Assembly (NCBI GenBank): GCA_016712565.1
Contig: JADJQU010000011.1
Location: forward strand, 1-64,000
Direction of reading: 5' to 3'
Origin: Planctomycetota bacterium
GTDB taxonomy: Bacteria; Planctomycetota; UBA1135; GCA-002686595
DNA length: 64,000 nt
In this document: in pieces, positions 31,108 through 41,519 of the stretch
Numbering within the stretch: the stretch's first letter is position 1
Layout of the letters: each line of letters begins with the position of its first letter
The notes under the pieces: model-generated
What the model saw: only the letters and a program-made list of their open reading frames with translations
What the model was told of the DNA's origin: nothing
The model's database searches: none
Position numbers and translations under genes: made by a program

Positions 31108-33804
31108 TCAGTCCTCCAGCAGGCCCTCGCGCCGGGCCAACTCGAGGGCCACGCGCCGCAGGGACTCCGGCGGCAGCAGGTGCAGCTGGTGGGCCAGCAC
31201 GTGCCTGGGGTCGAGTTCGGGGAATCGCCCGGGGTCGGCCAGCTGCATCTGGTCCAGCGTCCGCACCAGGTCCGCCAGCAGCCGGCGATAGGCATCCGCA
31301 TGGGCCGTGACGCCCTGGAGTTCCCCCTCGCCCGCGCCCAGGACGTCCACCCAACCCAGGCGCGGATCGGGCGCCGCGCAGAGGGCCGTCAATTGGGCGC
31401 GGTACTCCAGGCGCTCGGCCACGCGCCGCGGCGAGAAGCCCGAGCCCGCGAACAGGGCCGCCGCGCGCAGCGGGTGCTCCGAGATCGGCAGGAGCCGCGT
31501 GCGGTCGCACAGGTGGCCCTCCTCGTGGATCGCGGTGAGCTCCACGAGTTCGTCCAGGCTCACCTCGCGGCCCTGGGCCTCGCGCTCGGCGATCACGGAG
31601 AGCCGCATGCGGTCGGCCTCCCCCAGCAGGGCCTGGACGCTGCGGCGCTCCAGCTCCACGAGGTCGGGCCGCGTGGCGGGGGCCACGATGGAGAGGCCCC
31701 GGCTGGCCAGGGCCGCTTCCCGCCGCTCGCGGTTCTCGGCGCCGGCGAATTCCCGCGCCAGACGGGTCCAGACGTCGCGCTCGCGGCGCACGGCGTCGAT
31801 GTCGATCCAATAGCCCTCGTGGAGGGCCGCGCCGGAAATCACGGCGCCCTCCCGCGCGGCCTTGGGCAGCACGTCCGAGCCCTCGCACCAGGCCACGGTC
31901 CCGCTCCACGGCGTGCCGAGGTGCTCACCCCGGCGAGTCTCCACCAGGGTCGCGGAAAGCACCGTGGCATCGGGCCCGTCACCGCCCAGCATCTCTCCCA
32001 GCAGCGCGAAACGGCCGATGCGCGCCATGGCGCGCGCAAAGCCGGGCACGATCTCACCCTCCTTGCCCAGGCCCTGGCGTTCGTCTTCCTTCGAGAAGCG
32101 GGGCCCCGGGTGCACCAGCTGCCCCAGGAACCCGTAGCGGTAGCGCGGACTCTCCTCGAATTCGCGGGCCAGCTCCCGCGCCAGCTTCTCGGGCGCGCGA
32201 CTGCGCTCCCACAGGGCCTCCGCCCGGGCGACGAGCTGGGACAGGGCCTGCAGCAGCTCGTCCACGTGGGCGTCCTGCAGTTCGTCGGGCAGGCCGCGCT
32301 CCATGGGCCGAAAGCGCGAGGGCGCGTCCCCGGTCTGGCTGCCGGCGGCGAAGGGAGTGCGATCGGTGGTCACCAGGAGGCGGCGAATCGCGGCGAGCAG
32401 CTGCTGGCCCGTGGCGGCCCGGTCCTCCAGTTCCAGAGCGGAATCCAGATCGTGGGCCGCCAGGGCGCCAGCCACGGCGCGGGCCTCGCGGAACCAACCC
32501 GCGGCGATCAGGCTGTCGCCAAAGCTCGACAGGGTCCGGGCCGCGACGCGGCTCCCCCCGCCTTCGCCCGTCGCCACGGGACGCGGAGCGGCCTCCCCCA
32601 GGGAACGGGCGCTCTCCACCAGGGCCGAGAGCCGGAGGTCCCGCGGCAGGCCACGCTCGTCGAGCACCGGCGCGGGCAGGTCCGCGAGCCACTCCTCCAC
32701 CCCCAGCTCGAACTGGCCCGCGGCAAAGCGCGCGGCGCGCAGCAGCGGTCCCGAGGCCAGGCGGCCGCTGCGGGGCTTCGAGGACCGCGCCAGGAGCCCC
32801 AGGGCCAAGGGCGAGGGCCGCTCCTCCAGCATCAGTTCGGCCCGCAGGCGGTCCCGGGCCGGCGTGCGCCGCGACGCCAGGGCCAGTTGCAGCTCCAGGG
32901 TCCCCGAGCCGTCGCCGATGCGCAGGAAGCGCAGTCGCGCCAGCAGGGCCTCCACCTCGGCGTCGGTCAGGTCCTCCTCGCGCAGGAGCTTCAGGGCGCG
33001 CTGCTCGCCCCGGCGACCCTCGGCCTGGAAGAACATCGAGAGCTCGATCTGCGCGGCCTGCACCGCCAGCTCGACCCGGTCCACGGGCGCGATTTCCGGC
33101 GAATCCAGGAGCGGCAGGAGCCGCGCCAGGGCCTCCCGGGGCTTGCCGCGGGAAAACTCGATGCGCGCGAGGCCGCTCTGGAAGTAGCCGTACTCGAAGG
33201 CGTCGCGTGCGTACTGGACCGCCCGTTGGCCGTGGCGAATCGCCGTGGCGGGATCCCCGTCGGCCGCCGCGGCCCAGGCCAGGCCGTGCCAGGCCCACGC
33301 CAGGGTGGGGTCCAACTGCACGGCGCGCTCGAAACGCCAGGCGCCGCTGCGGCCCTCCAGGCGGCCCGCGAGGTAGCAGACGCCGGGATCCATGGGATTC
33401 TCGGCCAACTCGGCGCGGTGTCGCGCCAGGGCCTGCACGCCGAGCAGATCGGCGCGGGCCAGTTCGTCGAGGAAGCGCCGCGGCGCCACCCAACCGGGCG
33501 CCAGATCCACGGCCCGCTGGGCGGCGAGACGGGCCTCGGCGGTGGCCGCGAGGGTGCCGCGGCGCCAGTGCTCCCGGGCGCGCTCATAGGCGGCCGAAGC
33601 TTCCGGCTCCACGCGGTTCACCGGCTTCCAGGCGCGGTCCGTCTGGCAGGCGCAGAGACAGACGAGCCCGAGGGCGAACAGGAGGCCCTGGACACGCCGC
33701 CAGAGGCGCGCCGGGGGACCGAACGCACCGAACGGACGGAGGCGCTCGCGGAGCGCGAGAACGGCGGCGGGCCCTCGGGCCACTCCTGGAACTCCCTGGT
33801 GCAT
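31108..33804 (-). CDS. Large lipoprotein with TPR-like repeats and a HEEGH zinc-peptidase motif
   Basis: 898 residues from ATG 33804. An unusually long basic leader (about 45 residues) precedes a hydrophobic stretch ending LVCLCAC, a plausible lipobox, so it would be exported and lipid-anchored. The next 250 residues are Ala/Arg-rich TPR-like helices (VAPRRFLDELARADLL, WHGLAWAAAADGDPATA). Near residue 760 lies AIHEEGHLCDR, the HExxH zinc-binding pattern of gluzincin-like peptidases. A distal third ligand cannot be assigned, though LLPISEHPLRAAALFAG follows closely. The family is unknown to me. It converges on ruvA (63 nt gap). Confidence 0.7.
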   Translation of the reverse strand: MHQGVPGVARGPAAVLALRERLRPFGAFGPPARLWRRVQGLLFALGLVCLCACQTDRAWKPVNRVEPEASAAYERAREHWRRGTLAATAEARLAAQRAVDLAPGWVAPRRFLDELARADLLGVQALARHRAELAENPMDPGVCYLAGRLEGRSGAWRFERAVQLDPTLAWAWHGLAWAAAADGDPATAIRHGQRAVQYARDAFEYGYFQSGLARIEFSRGKPREALARLLPLLDSPEIAPVDRVELAVQAAQIELSMFFQAEGRRGEQRALKLLREEDLTDAEVEALLARLRFLRIGDGSGTLELQLALASRRTPARDRLRAELMLEERPSPLALGLLARSSKPRSGRLASGPLLRAARFAAGQFELGVEEWLADLPAPVLDERGLPRDLRLSALVESARSLGEAAPRPVATGEGGGSRVAARTLSSFGDSLIAAGWFREARAVAGALAAHDLDSALELEDRAATGQQLLAAIRRLLVTTDRTPFAAGSQTGDAPSRFRPMERGLPDELQDAHVDELLQALSQLVARAEALWERSRAPEKLARELAREFEESPRYRYGFLGQLVHPGPRFSKEDERQGLGKEGEIVPGFARAMARIGRFALLGEMLGGDGPDATVLSATLVETRRGEHLGTPWSGTVAWCEGSDVLPKAAREGAVISGAALHEGYWIDIDAVRRERDVWTRLAREFAGAENRERREAALASRGLSIVAPATRPDLVELERRSVQALLGEADRMRLSVIAEREAQGREVSLDELVELTAIHEEGHLCDRTRLLPISEHPLRAAALFAGSGFSPRRVAERLEYRAQLTALCAAPDPRLGWVDVLGAGEGELQGVTAHADAYRRLLADLVRTLDQMQLADPGRFPELDPRHVLAHQLHLLPPESLRRVALELARREGLLED

Positions 33805-33913
33805 CGTCACGGGGACGCTCTTTGTAGTCGCCGGGCCCCCCCGAGGGGGAGCCCGGCGGTCCTGGAAAACGGATCGGCTTGCGCCCTCCGCCCAGCGGAG
33901 CCAGACTGAAATC

Positions 33914-35074
33914 ATGGGGGTCCGGCGGACGAAATTTCTCGGCCTGGGACTGGTTTTCCTGTGCGCGGCCGCGCACCCCACGGGGGCGCCGCTGCCCGCG
34001 CCGGGGCCGGTCGGCGCCGCGTCCCCGTCCGCGGCGGCCCAGGGCCGCCCGAAGGCCAAGGTCGCGGCCCCCACCCTGCAGCTCTTCGCGGGCAACCTGA
34101 AGGCCGCCCGGGCCCGCGCCGAGGAGCGCAACGTGCCCATCCTCGCCATTGCCGTGCTGGACGAGGAATCCGACAACGTGGCCGCGCGCACGGAGCTCAT
34201 CGCCTCGCCGGAGATCGCCGCCCTGAGCGGCCGCTGCATCCTGTTCTTCTCCAATCACGGCACGCACCAGCAGCGCGAGATCCGCGAGACCGACGCCTCC
34301 GGCGCCGTCAAGACGCGCTCGGTGTGCGCCGACTTCGGCACGGCCAACTGCAAGGAGCACCAGCAGCACTGGGACGACATCTACAACGAGTACAACGAGG
34401 AGGGCGTGCTGCGCTGTCCCCAGGTGCTCGTGCTCGCGCCCGACGGCAAGCTGGAGGAGCGCCTCTCGCCGGGCCTCAAGCCCGAAGTGGCGTCGCTGGT
34501 GGAGGCGGCGGCCAAGCTGCAGGCCAAGCTGGGCCGCGGCCTGGACGAGGCGGCCCTCGCGGCCGTCAAGGACGCGGCGGTGCGCGCCTCCCGGGCCGAG
34601 CAGGACGGCCAGTGCGGCGCGGCCTGGCGCGCCTTCGCCGAGGTGCTCGCCATCACGCCCGACGGCGCCCGGGCCGAGGCCGCCAAGGCCGGACAGGCGC
34701 GCTGCGCCGAGTGGCTCGACAAGCGCCGCGCCGAGGCCGTGGCCCAGCTGGCCGTGGGCGACGGCCTCGCCGGCTACCTGGCCCTGGAGGAGTTGGCCCG
34801 CGACTGGACGGGCACGGCCCAGGCGGTGGAACTCACGCGCCTGATGAAGCAGGCCGAGAAGGAGCCCCGGGTGCGCGATGCGGTGGCCAAGAAACGCCGC
34901 GAGGACGAGGCCCAGGCCCTGTGGCTCGAGGCGCAGTCCCTGGGAGCCGCGAAGCAGCCCAAGGAGGCCGAGAAGAAGCTGCGGATCCTGCTGCGCAAGT
35001 TCGAAGGCACCGCCGCCTGGGAGCGGGCGGCCAAGGCGCGCCCGGATCTCGTGCCCCAGAAGACCGGCGGCTAG
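33914..35074 (+). CDS. Secreted thioredoxin-fold protein without CxxC
   Basis: 386 residues with a signal peptide (FLGLGLVFLCAAAHPTG). Residues 50-200 fit a thioredoxin-like fold: RAEERNVPILAIAVLDEES, ILFFSN, then RCPQVLVLAPDGKLEERL, where CPQV matches the cis-Pro loop. The redox CxxC pair is missing, so disulfide exchange is unlikely. Residues 200-386 are helical and Ala/Lys-rich. Similar planctomycete proteins are annotated only as thioredoxin family. It converges on ribD with a 19-nt gap. Confidence 0.65.
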   Translation: MGVRRTKFLGLGLVFLCAAAHPTGAPLPAPGPVGAASPSAAAQGRPKAKVAAPTLQLFAGNLKAARARAEERNVPILAIAVLDEESDNVAARTELIASPEIAALSGRCILFFSNHGTHQQREIRETDASGAVKTRSVCADFGTANCKEHQQHWDDIYNEYNEEGVLRCPQVLVLAPDGKLEERLSPGLKPEVASLVEAAAKLQAKLGRGLDEAALAAVKDAAVRASRAEQDGQCGAAWRAFAEVLAITPDGARAEAAKAGQARCAEWLDKRRAEAVAQLAVGDGLAGYLALEELARDWTGTAQAVELTRLMKQAEKEPRVRDAVAKKRREDEAQALWLEAQSLGAAKQPKEAEKKLRILLRKFEGTAAWERAAKARPDLVPQKTGG

Positions 35075-35093
35075 TCGCCGCTCGTCTGAAGCG

Positions 35094-36245
35094 CTAGCGC
35101 ACGACCATGGCTTCGAGGACCGAGTCCTCGCCGCACTCGCGGTCGAGGCGCTCGGCGAAGCGCAGGCGCGACATGCGCAGCGCCAGGGACTCGCCGCGGC
35201 CGCCGTTGACGTTGCCGGTGATCACGCGCACCTGATCGATGCCGCCGGCATGGAAGCACTGCTCGAGCAGCTCGGGCCCGGCCTCCAGCAGGGCCCGGCG
35301 CACGCCGCGCTGCCACAGCCACTGGGCGATGTCGAACAGCCGCAGGTGATCGGGATCGTCCGAGTGCAGGCCGTGGATCTGGGCGCCCGCCTCTTCCAGG
35401 GCCCGGTGGCGCACGGCGTTGGCGCCGGCGCTGCACAGGAGGTGCACGGGACCCGCGCTCTCCCCCGCGGGGCAGGCCTGGAACAGTCGCGCGGAAACCG
35501 GAGTGCGCAGATGGGAGTCGAGCACCACGCGCATCGGCGGGCGGGAGAGGTCCCCCGGCGGCCGCACGGAGAGCCGCGGGTCGTCGGCGAGCACCGTGCC
35601 GATGCCCGTGATGATTGCCTCCACGCGGGAGCGCAACAGCTGCACCTCGTCGCGGGCCGCCTGCCCGCTGATCCAGCGGCCGCCGCCGAAGTGCTCGGGG
35701 GGCGAAAGCTGGCCCGAACGGGTCTGGGCCCACTTGGCGAGGATCCAGGGCCGCGGCCGCGAAAGGCGCTCGGGGGAGGTCCAATCGAGGAAGTAGGGCG
35801 ACACGTCCACCAGGGGTGCGGCGCCCTGCAGGTGCTCGACCTCCAGGCCCGCGGAGCGCAAGAGTTCCAGTCCGCGCCCGCGGTGGCGCGGATCGGGATC
35901 CAGCTCCCCCACCACCACGCGCCGGATGCCGCTCTTCAGGATCGCGTCCGTGCAGGGCGGCGTCTTGCCGGTGGTGGAGCAGGGCTCCAGGGTCACCACC
36001 AGGGTGTCCCATTCGGCCTTGGGCACTCCGGCGAGCTCCGCCAGACGCAGCGCGTCGATTTCGGCGTGCTCCCGGCCCCACACGCGGTGGAAGCCCCGCG
36101 AAATCACTGCCCCGCCCGCCACGACGGCGGCGCCGACGCAGGGATTGGGGGCCACCTCGAAGCGAAACGCGCGGGCCGCGCCGGCCAACTCGGCCAGGAT
36201 CTGGCGCAGGGCGGGTTCGGCCAACAGGGAGGATGCGGACGCCAT
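35094..36245 (-). CDS. ribD: Bifunctional riboflavin biosynthesis deaminase/reductase
   Basis: 383 residues. Carries out steps two and three of riboflavin synthesis: deamination of the pyrimidine and NADPH-dependent reduction of the ribose side chain. The N-terminal deaminase has the zinc site GREHAEIDAL (HAE) and EPCSTTGKTPPC (two Cys). The C-terminal reductase has LAKWAQTRSGQL, ARDEVQLLRSRVEAIITGIGT and DDPRLSVR. No other rib gene is adjacent. No FMN riboswitch was recognised upstream. Confidence 0.95.
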   Translation of the reverse strand: MASASSLLAEPALRQILAELAGAARAFRFEVAPNPCVGAAVVAGGAVISRGFHRVWGREHAEIDALRLAELAGVPKAEWDTLVVTLEPCSTTGKTPPCTDAILKSGIRRVVVGELDPDPRHRGRGLELLRSAGLEVEHLQGAAPLVDVSPYFLDWTSPERLSRPRPWILAKWAQTRSGQLSPPEHFGGGRWISGQAARDEVQLLRSRVEAIITGIGTVLADDPRLSVRPPGDLSRPPMRVVLDSHLRTPVSARLFQACPAGESAGPVHLLCSAGANAVRHRALEEAGAQIHGLHSDDPDHLRLFDIAQWLWQRGVRRALLEAGPELLEQCFHAGGIDQVRVITGNVNGGRGESLALRMSRLRFAERLDRECGEDSVLEAMVVR

Positions 36246-36684
36246 GGGAGCCCCCCTTCATAGTCGGCCGGGAACCCTCGCGCAATCCAGGGGACTTTCC
36301 CCACGGCGCCGCCGAGGCGGTGTCGGGGGCTCCCGAGCCAACGGGGGCCCGCGGGGGCGCGCGGAACGCCACCAGATGTTTCACCCTCGCGTTCAGCGAG
36401 GGTTCGCCCGGGCCGGATCGAGGACGGGAGCAGGGATCACCGGGTCGCCTTCCCCGCGCCACGCCGGCCCCGTGGGGTGGCTTCCTGAAGCTCCGCCCGG
36501 TTGCGAACAACAACCCACTTCCCTCCGGCGCGCGCGGACAACAGACTCTTCGGCCACGATCGGACCGTCGGCCGATGCCCGCCACCCGGCGGAGCGGGCC
36601 GGCGCATCCTGCCCCCCACCCGCGACCGGCGACCCGCCGACCGTGGGGCCACACTCTCCCGTACCTCTCCCTCGCCCCCACGCC
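36246..36684. other. Divergent intergenic region, ribD / mdh, with a perfect hairpin
   Basis: A 439-nt stretch between the two divergent starts. At 36383-36403, ACCCTCGC-GTTCA-GCGAGGGT forms an 8-bp perfect inverted repeat without a following T run, so an operator or mRNA hairpin is more likely than a terminator. A somewhat AT-richer stretch near 36495-36560 could hold the mdh promoter. No defined boxes. Confidence 0.4.
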
Positions 36685-37680
36685 ATGGCCAAGACTCCCA
36701 TCCGCGTCGCCGTTACCGGAGCCGCAGGACAGATCGGTTACGCACTGCTTCCGCGCATCGCCTCCGGCGAGCTCTTCGGGCCCGACCAGCCGGTGATCCT
36801 GCAACTGATCGAAATCCCCGCCGAGAAGCCCATGGCGGCGCTCAAGGGCGTGGCCATGGAGTTGGAGGACTGCGCCTTCCCGACCCTGGCCGGGCTCGTG
36901 CTGACCAGCGACGTCAAGGTCGGCTTCAAGGACGTCCAGTGGGCCCTGCTGGTGGGTTCCAAGCCCCGCGGACCGGGCATGGAACGCAACGACCTGATCA
37001 AGGAAAACGGACCGATCTTCGTGGGTCAGGGCCGCGCCATCGCCGAGGTGGCCGCCCCCGACGTGCGCGTGGCCGTGGTCGGCAATCCGTGCAACACCAA
37101 CGCGCTGATCGCCATGCACTCCGCCAAGGGCGTGCCCAAGGAACGCTTCAGCGCCATGACGCGCCTGGACCAGAACCGCGCCCAGTCCCAACTGGCCGGC
37201 AAGGCCGGCGTGCACACCACGGCGGTCACCAACACGCTGATCTGGGGCAACCACAGCGCGACCCAGGTTCCCGATTACACGAACACGAAGATCAACGGCA
37301 AGCCGGCGCACCACGTGATCACGGACGAGGCCTGGCTCAAGGGCGATTTCTTCAAGACCGTCCAGCAACGCGGCGCCGCGATCATCGCGGCACGCGGTTC
37401 GTCGTCGGCCATGTCGGCGGCCAGCGCCCTGATCGACCACGTGCGCGACCTCTCGCGCCCGACGCCCGCCGGCTCCTGGGATTCGGTGTGCGTGGTCTCG
37501 GACGGCAGCTACGGCGTGCCCGCCGGCCTGATCAGCTCGTTCCCGATCCGGAGCGACGGCAAGGGCGGCTGGAGCATCGTCCAGGGCCTGGAGCTCTCGG
37601 CCTTCATCAAAGAGAAGCTCGGCGCCACCGTGAAGGAACTCGAAGGCGAGCGCACGGTGGTGGCCGACCTGCTCAAGTAG
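36685..37680 (+). CDS. mdh: Malate dehydrogenase (cytosolic type)
   Basis: 331 residues from ATG 36685; upstream in-frame codons are Arg-rich and unlikely. Interconverts malate and oxaloacetate with a nicotinamide cofactor in the TCA cycle. Rossmann motif VAVTGAAGQIGYALLPRI; LLVGSKPRGPGMERNDLIKEN (mobile loop with substrate Arg); VVGNPCNTNALIAM; catalytic LDQNRA and IWGNHSATQVPD, where the active His sits in GNHS. This GNHS/LDQNRA pattern marks the type 2 MDH group, as opposed to the LDH-like type. It converges on miaB. Confidence 0.95.
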   Translation: MAKTPIRVAVTGAAGQIGYALLPRIASGELFGPDQPVILQLIEIPAEKPMAALKGVAMELEDCAFPTLAGLVLTSDVKVGFKDVQWALLVGSKPRGPGMERNDLIKENGPIFVGQGRAIAEVAAPDVRVAVVGNPCNTNALIAMHSAKGVPKERFSAMTRLDQNRAQSQLAGKAGVHTTAVTNTLIWGNHSATQVPDYTNTKINGKPAHHVITDEAWLKGDFFKTVQQRGAAIIAARGSSSAMSAASALIDHVRDLSRPTPAGSWDSVCVVSDGSYGVPAGLISSFPIRSDGKGGWSIVQGLELSAFIKEKLGATVKELEGERTVVADLLK

Positions 37681-37713
37681 CCTCGATCCGCGGCCGGGCG
37701 AGGGCAGCAAGCC

Positions 37714-39159
<1,446 letters not shown>

Positions 39160-39189
39160 GGGAGGATCCCGTACATTACACTGCGCCCC

Positions 39190-39666
39190 ATGGAACGAAG
39201 CCTCCAGGACGAGTATGCGCCCCACAATGCCTGCTTCGGTTGCGGGCCGGCGAATCAGCTGGGCCTGCGGCTGAAGAGCCTCGTCTCCCCCGACTGGGCG
39301 ACCACCGGCCTCGTAGTTTGCGACTGGACCCCCTCCCCCCACCACGAGGCGTTCACCGGCATGCTGAACGGCGGGATCATCGGCGCGCTGCTGGACTGCC
39401 ACAGCAACTGGACCGCGGCCTATCACCTGATGCGCGCGGCGGGGGCAAGCACCCCGCCCTGCACCGTGACCTCGGATTTCCACGTCAAGCTCAAGCGCCC
39501 CACGCCGTCGGGCGCCCCCGTGCGCCTTTCGGCCCGCGTGGTGGAGGCCAAGGAGGACCGGGCCACCGTGGAGGCCACACTGTCCTCCGGCGGAGTCGTC
39601 ACGGCCACCTGCCGGGGACTGTTCGTGGCCGTGCGCGAGGGCCACCCGGCCTTTCACCGCTGGTAG
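39190..39666 (+). CDS. Hotdog-fold thioesterase (PaaI-like)
   Basis: 158 residues from ATG 39190. A single hotdog domain: NACFGCGPANQLGLRL opens it, then HHEAFTGMLNGGIIGALLDCHSNW, where the central helix carries the catalytic region, and VTSDFHVKLKRPTPSG. The FGCG..N..GL opening is common to PaaI-type acyl-CoA thioesterases. Substrate cannot be given. Divergent from miaB with a 30-nt gap, so their promoters must overlap. Confidence 0.8.
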   Translation: MERSLQDEYAPHNACFGCGPANQLGLRLKSLVSPDWATTGLVVCDWTPSPHHEAFTGMLNGGIIGALLDCHSNWTAAYHLMRAAGASTPPCTVTSDFHVKLKRPTPSGAPVRLSARVVEAKEDRATVEATLSSGGVVTATCRGLFVAVREGHPAFHRW

Positions 39667-39671
39667 TCCCG

Positions 39672-39725
39672 CCCGGGGAGGCTCTCCGGGGAGGCTCCCG
39701 GGGGACTTTCCGGGGGGCCCGGGCC
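39672..39725. terminator. GC-rich hairpin cluster after the thioesterase gene
   Basis: Right after the stop at 39666 lie overlapping inverted repeats of the type GGGGAGGCTCTCC and GGAGGCTCCCGGGG, then CCGGGGGGCCCGG. They could end transcription, though no T run follows. The GGAGGCTCTCC core recurs at 63739-63836. Confidence 0.4.
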
Positions 39726-39839
39726 AGATCCGGGACGGCCCGGGACGGCCCGCCAGGTCCACGCCGGAGGTCTGGCACGGAGCTTGCCTGAAGGAACTCC
39801 GGCCGCGTCACGGCGGCCTTGTTCCACAAGGAGAGCCCC

Positions 39840-40601
39840 ATGAATCCGCGCCCCCTCGCCTGGTTCGCTCCGGCCCTGCTCGCCCTGGCACCCGCCTGCA
39901 TCTACGTCGACGACGACGACTACCACGACCCGTACATCGAGGAGGCGGAACCCAACGACGTCCATTGGAGCGCCATGGACCTGGGGACCCTGGGCGTCGG
40001 CGAGCGCCTCCTGTTGCGCGGCAACGTGACCGACTCGGGCTTCGATCGCTTCGACGGATTCGCCTTCCGCTCCGCCGTGCCGATGGACGTGGAATTCCTG
40101 CTGTACGCGGAGGATCCCCACGACGACTTCGACCTCGAGTTGTTCGACCCCTACACGCTGCACACCGTCGCGGTCTGGCAGTCGGCCGACAATCCCGAGA
40201 GCGGGTTCTTCAGCGTCTGGAACTCGGGCTTCGAGTTCCACCTGGTGGTGAGCTCCTTCCATGGCGCGGGCAACTACACCCTGGAGGTGCGCGGCACGGG
40301 TCTGGGCTGGGGCGGCGACGGCGTCGAGGCCGCGGCGTCCCCAAGCTCGGGTGAAGCAGGCTCGCGCGGCGCTCCGGCGGGCCTCAGCGCCACGGGCCGC
40401 GGCCTGCGGGAGGAGGCTCTGCGCCCGGCGGTGGACTGGGCTCCCTATGGAGCGCCGCGGCAAGCCGAGGTCCCCCAGGAGGAGGCGGGCCTGCCCTGGG
40501 TGGGCGTGACCCTGCTGACCCTCGACCCGGGGACGGGCAAGGTCCTGGGCCTGGAGCGCCGGCGCCTGCCGCGGGCCCTGCTCGCGCCCCGCGAGGACTA
40601 G
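39840..40601 (+). CDS. Lipoprotein with a pre-peptidase C-terminal (PPC)-like domain
   Basis: 253 residues from ATG 39840, chosen because an AAGGAG site lies 7 nt ahead. A signal peptide ends ALLALAPAC, a weak lipobox. The mature start is strongly acidic (YVDDDDYHD). Residues 35-150 have the PPC/bacterial pre-peptidase pattern: EAEPND..., a beta sandwich with VGERLLLRGNVTDSGFDRFDGF and FHGAGNYTLEVRG. The remaining 100 residues are low-complexity and unassigned. Probably an envelope protein. A strong hairpin follows the stop. Confidence 0.75.
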   Translation: MNPRPLAWFAPALLALAPACIYVDDDDYHDPYIEEAEPNDVHWSAMDLGTLGVGERLLLRGNVTDSGFDRFDGFAFRSAVPMDVEFLLYAEDPHDDFDLELFDPYTLHTVAVWQSADNPESGFFSVWNSGFEFHLVVSSFHGAGNYTLEVRGTGLGWGGDGVEAAASPSSGEAGSRGAPAGLSATGRGLREEALRPAVDWAPYGAPRQAEVPQEEAGLPWVGVTLLTLDPGTGKVLGLERRRLPRALLAPRED

Positions 40602-40608
40602 AGTCCTG

Positions 40609-40638
40609 CCCCCGAGGTTCCCCCGCGAACCTCGGGGG
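40609..40638 (+). terminator. Hairpin terminator after the PPC-domain lipoprotein
   Basis: CCCCCGAGGTTC, six-base loop, GAACCTCGGGGG: a perfect 12-bp stem beginning 7 nt after the stop codon. Only a short A-rich tract follows, not a T run, so on the plus strand it is a strong stem with a weak tail. Confidence 0.65.
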
Positions 40639-40686
40639 CTGCAAAAAGGGGGAAGAAGCCCCCCGGGGCCGCGTCCAAGGGGCGCC

Positions 40687-41013
40687 ATGAAGATCGTGCT
40701 CCTCACCACGGCCCTGGCGGGCAGTGTGATGTCCCTGGTGGGCTGGCTGGCCCTGGGTTCGCCCGCCGCGGCGGGTTCCGCGGACCTGCAAACGCTCTGG
40801 TATCCGAACGGTCAGGTGCAGGCCAAGGCCGCCCTGGAGGACGGCGTGCGCCAGGGCCCGGCGTCGGAGTGGTACGCGAGCGGCCAGCAACGCTGCTCCG
40901 GCGAATACCGCGAGGGCCTGCGCGAGGGCCCCTGGGTGTTCTTCGCCGAGGACGGCACGCCCGATCCCGCGCGCAGCGGCCAGTACGTGGCGGGCCTGCG
41001 CGTCTCTCCCTGA
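40687..41013 (+). CDS. Small exported MORN-like repeat protein
   Basis: 108 residues. The N-terminus is a signal peptide or anchor (LAGSVMSLVGWLALGSPAAAG). Three short repeats of the MORN/YwqK type follow: LWYPNGQVQAKAALEDGVRQG, SEWYASGQQRCSGEYREGLREG, and VFFAEDGTPDPARSGQYVAG. Such repeats form a small beta sheet, and the role in bacteria is generally unknown. It lies between a terminator hairpin and the convergent QueD-like gene (14 nt gap). Confidence 0.7.
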   Translation: MKIVLLTTALAGSVMSLVGWLALGSPAAAGSADLQTLWYPNGQVQAKAALEDGVRQGPASEWYASGQQRCSGEYREGLREGPWVFFAEDGTPDPARSGQYVAGLRVSP

Positions 41014-41027
41014 GCCGCGCCCGGCCA

Positions 41028-41519
41028 TCAGGCCCGATAGTGGTAGACGCCGGACTGTCCGGCGGTCTCCTCCACGGCCAGGCGCAGCTGGTGGACCACG
41101 AGCTCGGGAAAGCGTGCCGAGAGGCGCCGTTGCAGCTCGCGGCCGAGCCAGGTGGCGAGATTTTCCGAGCTCGTGTTGTTGATCGGCAGGACGATCAAAT
41201 CCTTGGTCGGCGCCGCGTAGTAGCGATCGAGGTAGCGCACCTCGCACACGCCGTCCCCGCGGTCGTTCCAGCGCAGCACCGGGTGTTCTCCCGGCACGAG
41301 CCAGTGCTCGTCGAGCTCATCGACCATCTCACGCACCACCGGCTTGACCTGCTTGAAATCCAGCACGAGCCCATGTCGGGAGAGCTCGGCCGCGATCTCG
41401 ACGAACACGCGGTAGTTGTGGCCGTGCAGACGTTCCGCGCTCCCGTCGGGAAAGATCAGGAAGTGGGCGGCGGAGAACTTGAAGTACTCCTTGTAGATGT
41501 CGATCGACCAGCTCTCCAT
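41028..41519 (-). CDS. QueD/6-pyruvoyl-tetrahydropterin synthase-like protein lacking the usual Cys
   Basis: 163 residues. The tunnelling fold has zinc His residues in FSAAHFL and RLHGHNYRV. VLDFKQVKPVV..MVDELDEHWLV and NNTSSENLATWLGREL are the conserved later parts. In QueD the catalytic Cys comes just before the second zinc motif (C-x-x-LHGH); here the residue is Ala (SAERLHGH). It is therefore either a variant using another residue or a non-queuosine paralogue. No other queuosine gene is nearby. ATG 41519 gives a normal start. Confidence 0.75.
   Translation of the reverse strand: MESWSIDIYKEYFKFSAAHFLIFPDGSAERLHGHNYRVFVEIAAELSRHGLVLDFKQVKPVVREMVDELDEHWLVPGEHPVLRWNDRGDGVCEVRYLDRYYAAPTKDLIVLPINNTSSENLATWLGRELQRRLSARFPELVVHQLRLAVEETAGQSGVYHYRA

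Noticed and set aside
36383..36403. Terminator between ribD and mdh
   Set aside because: The flanking genes are divergent, so no transcript should end there; kept only as an inverted repeat.
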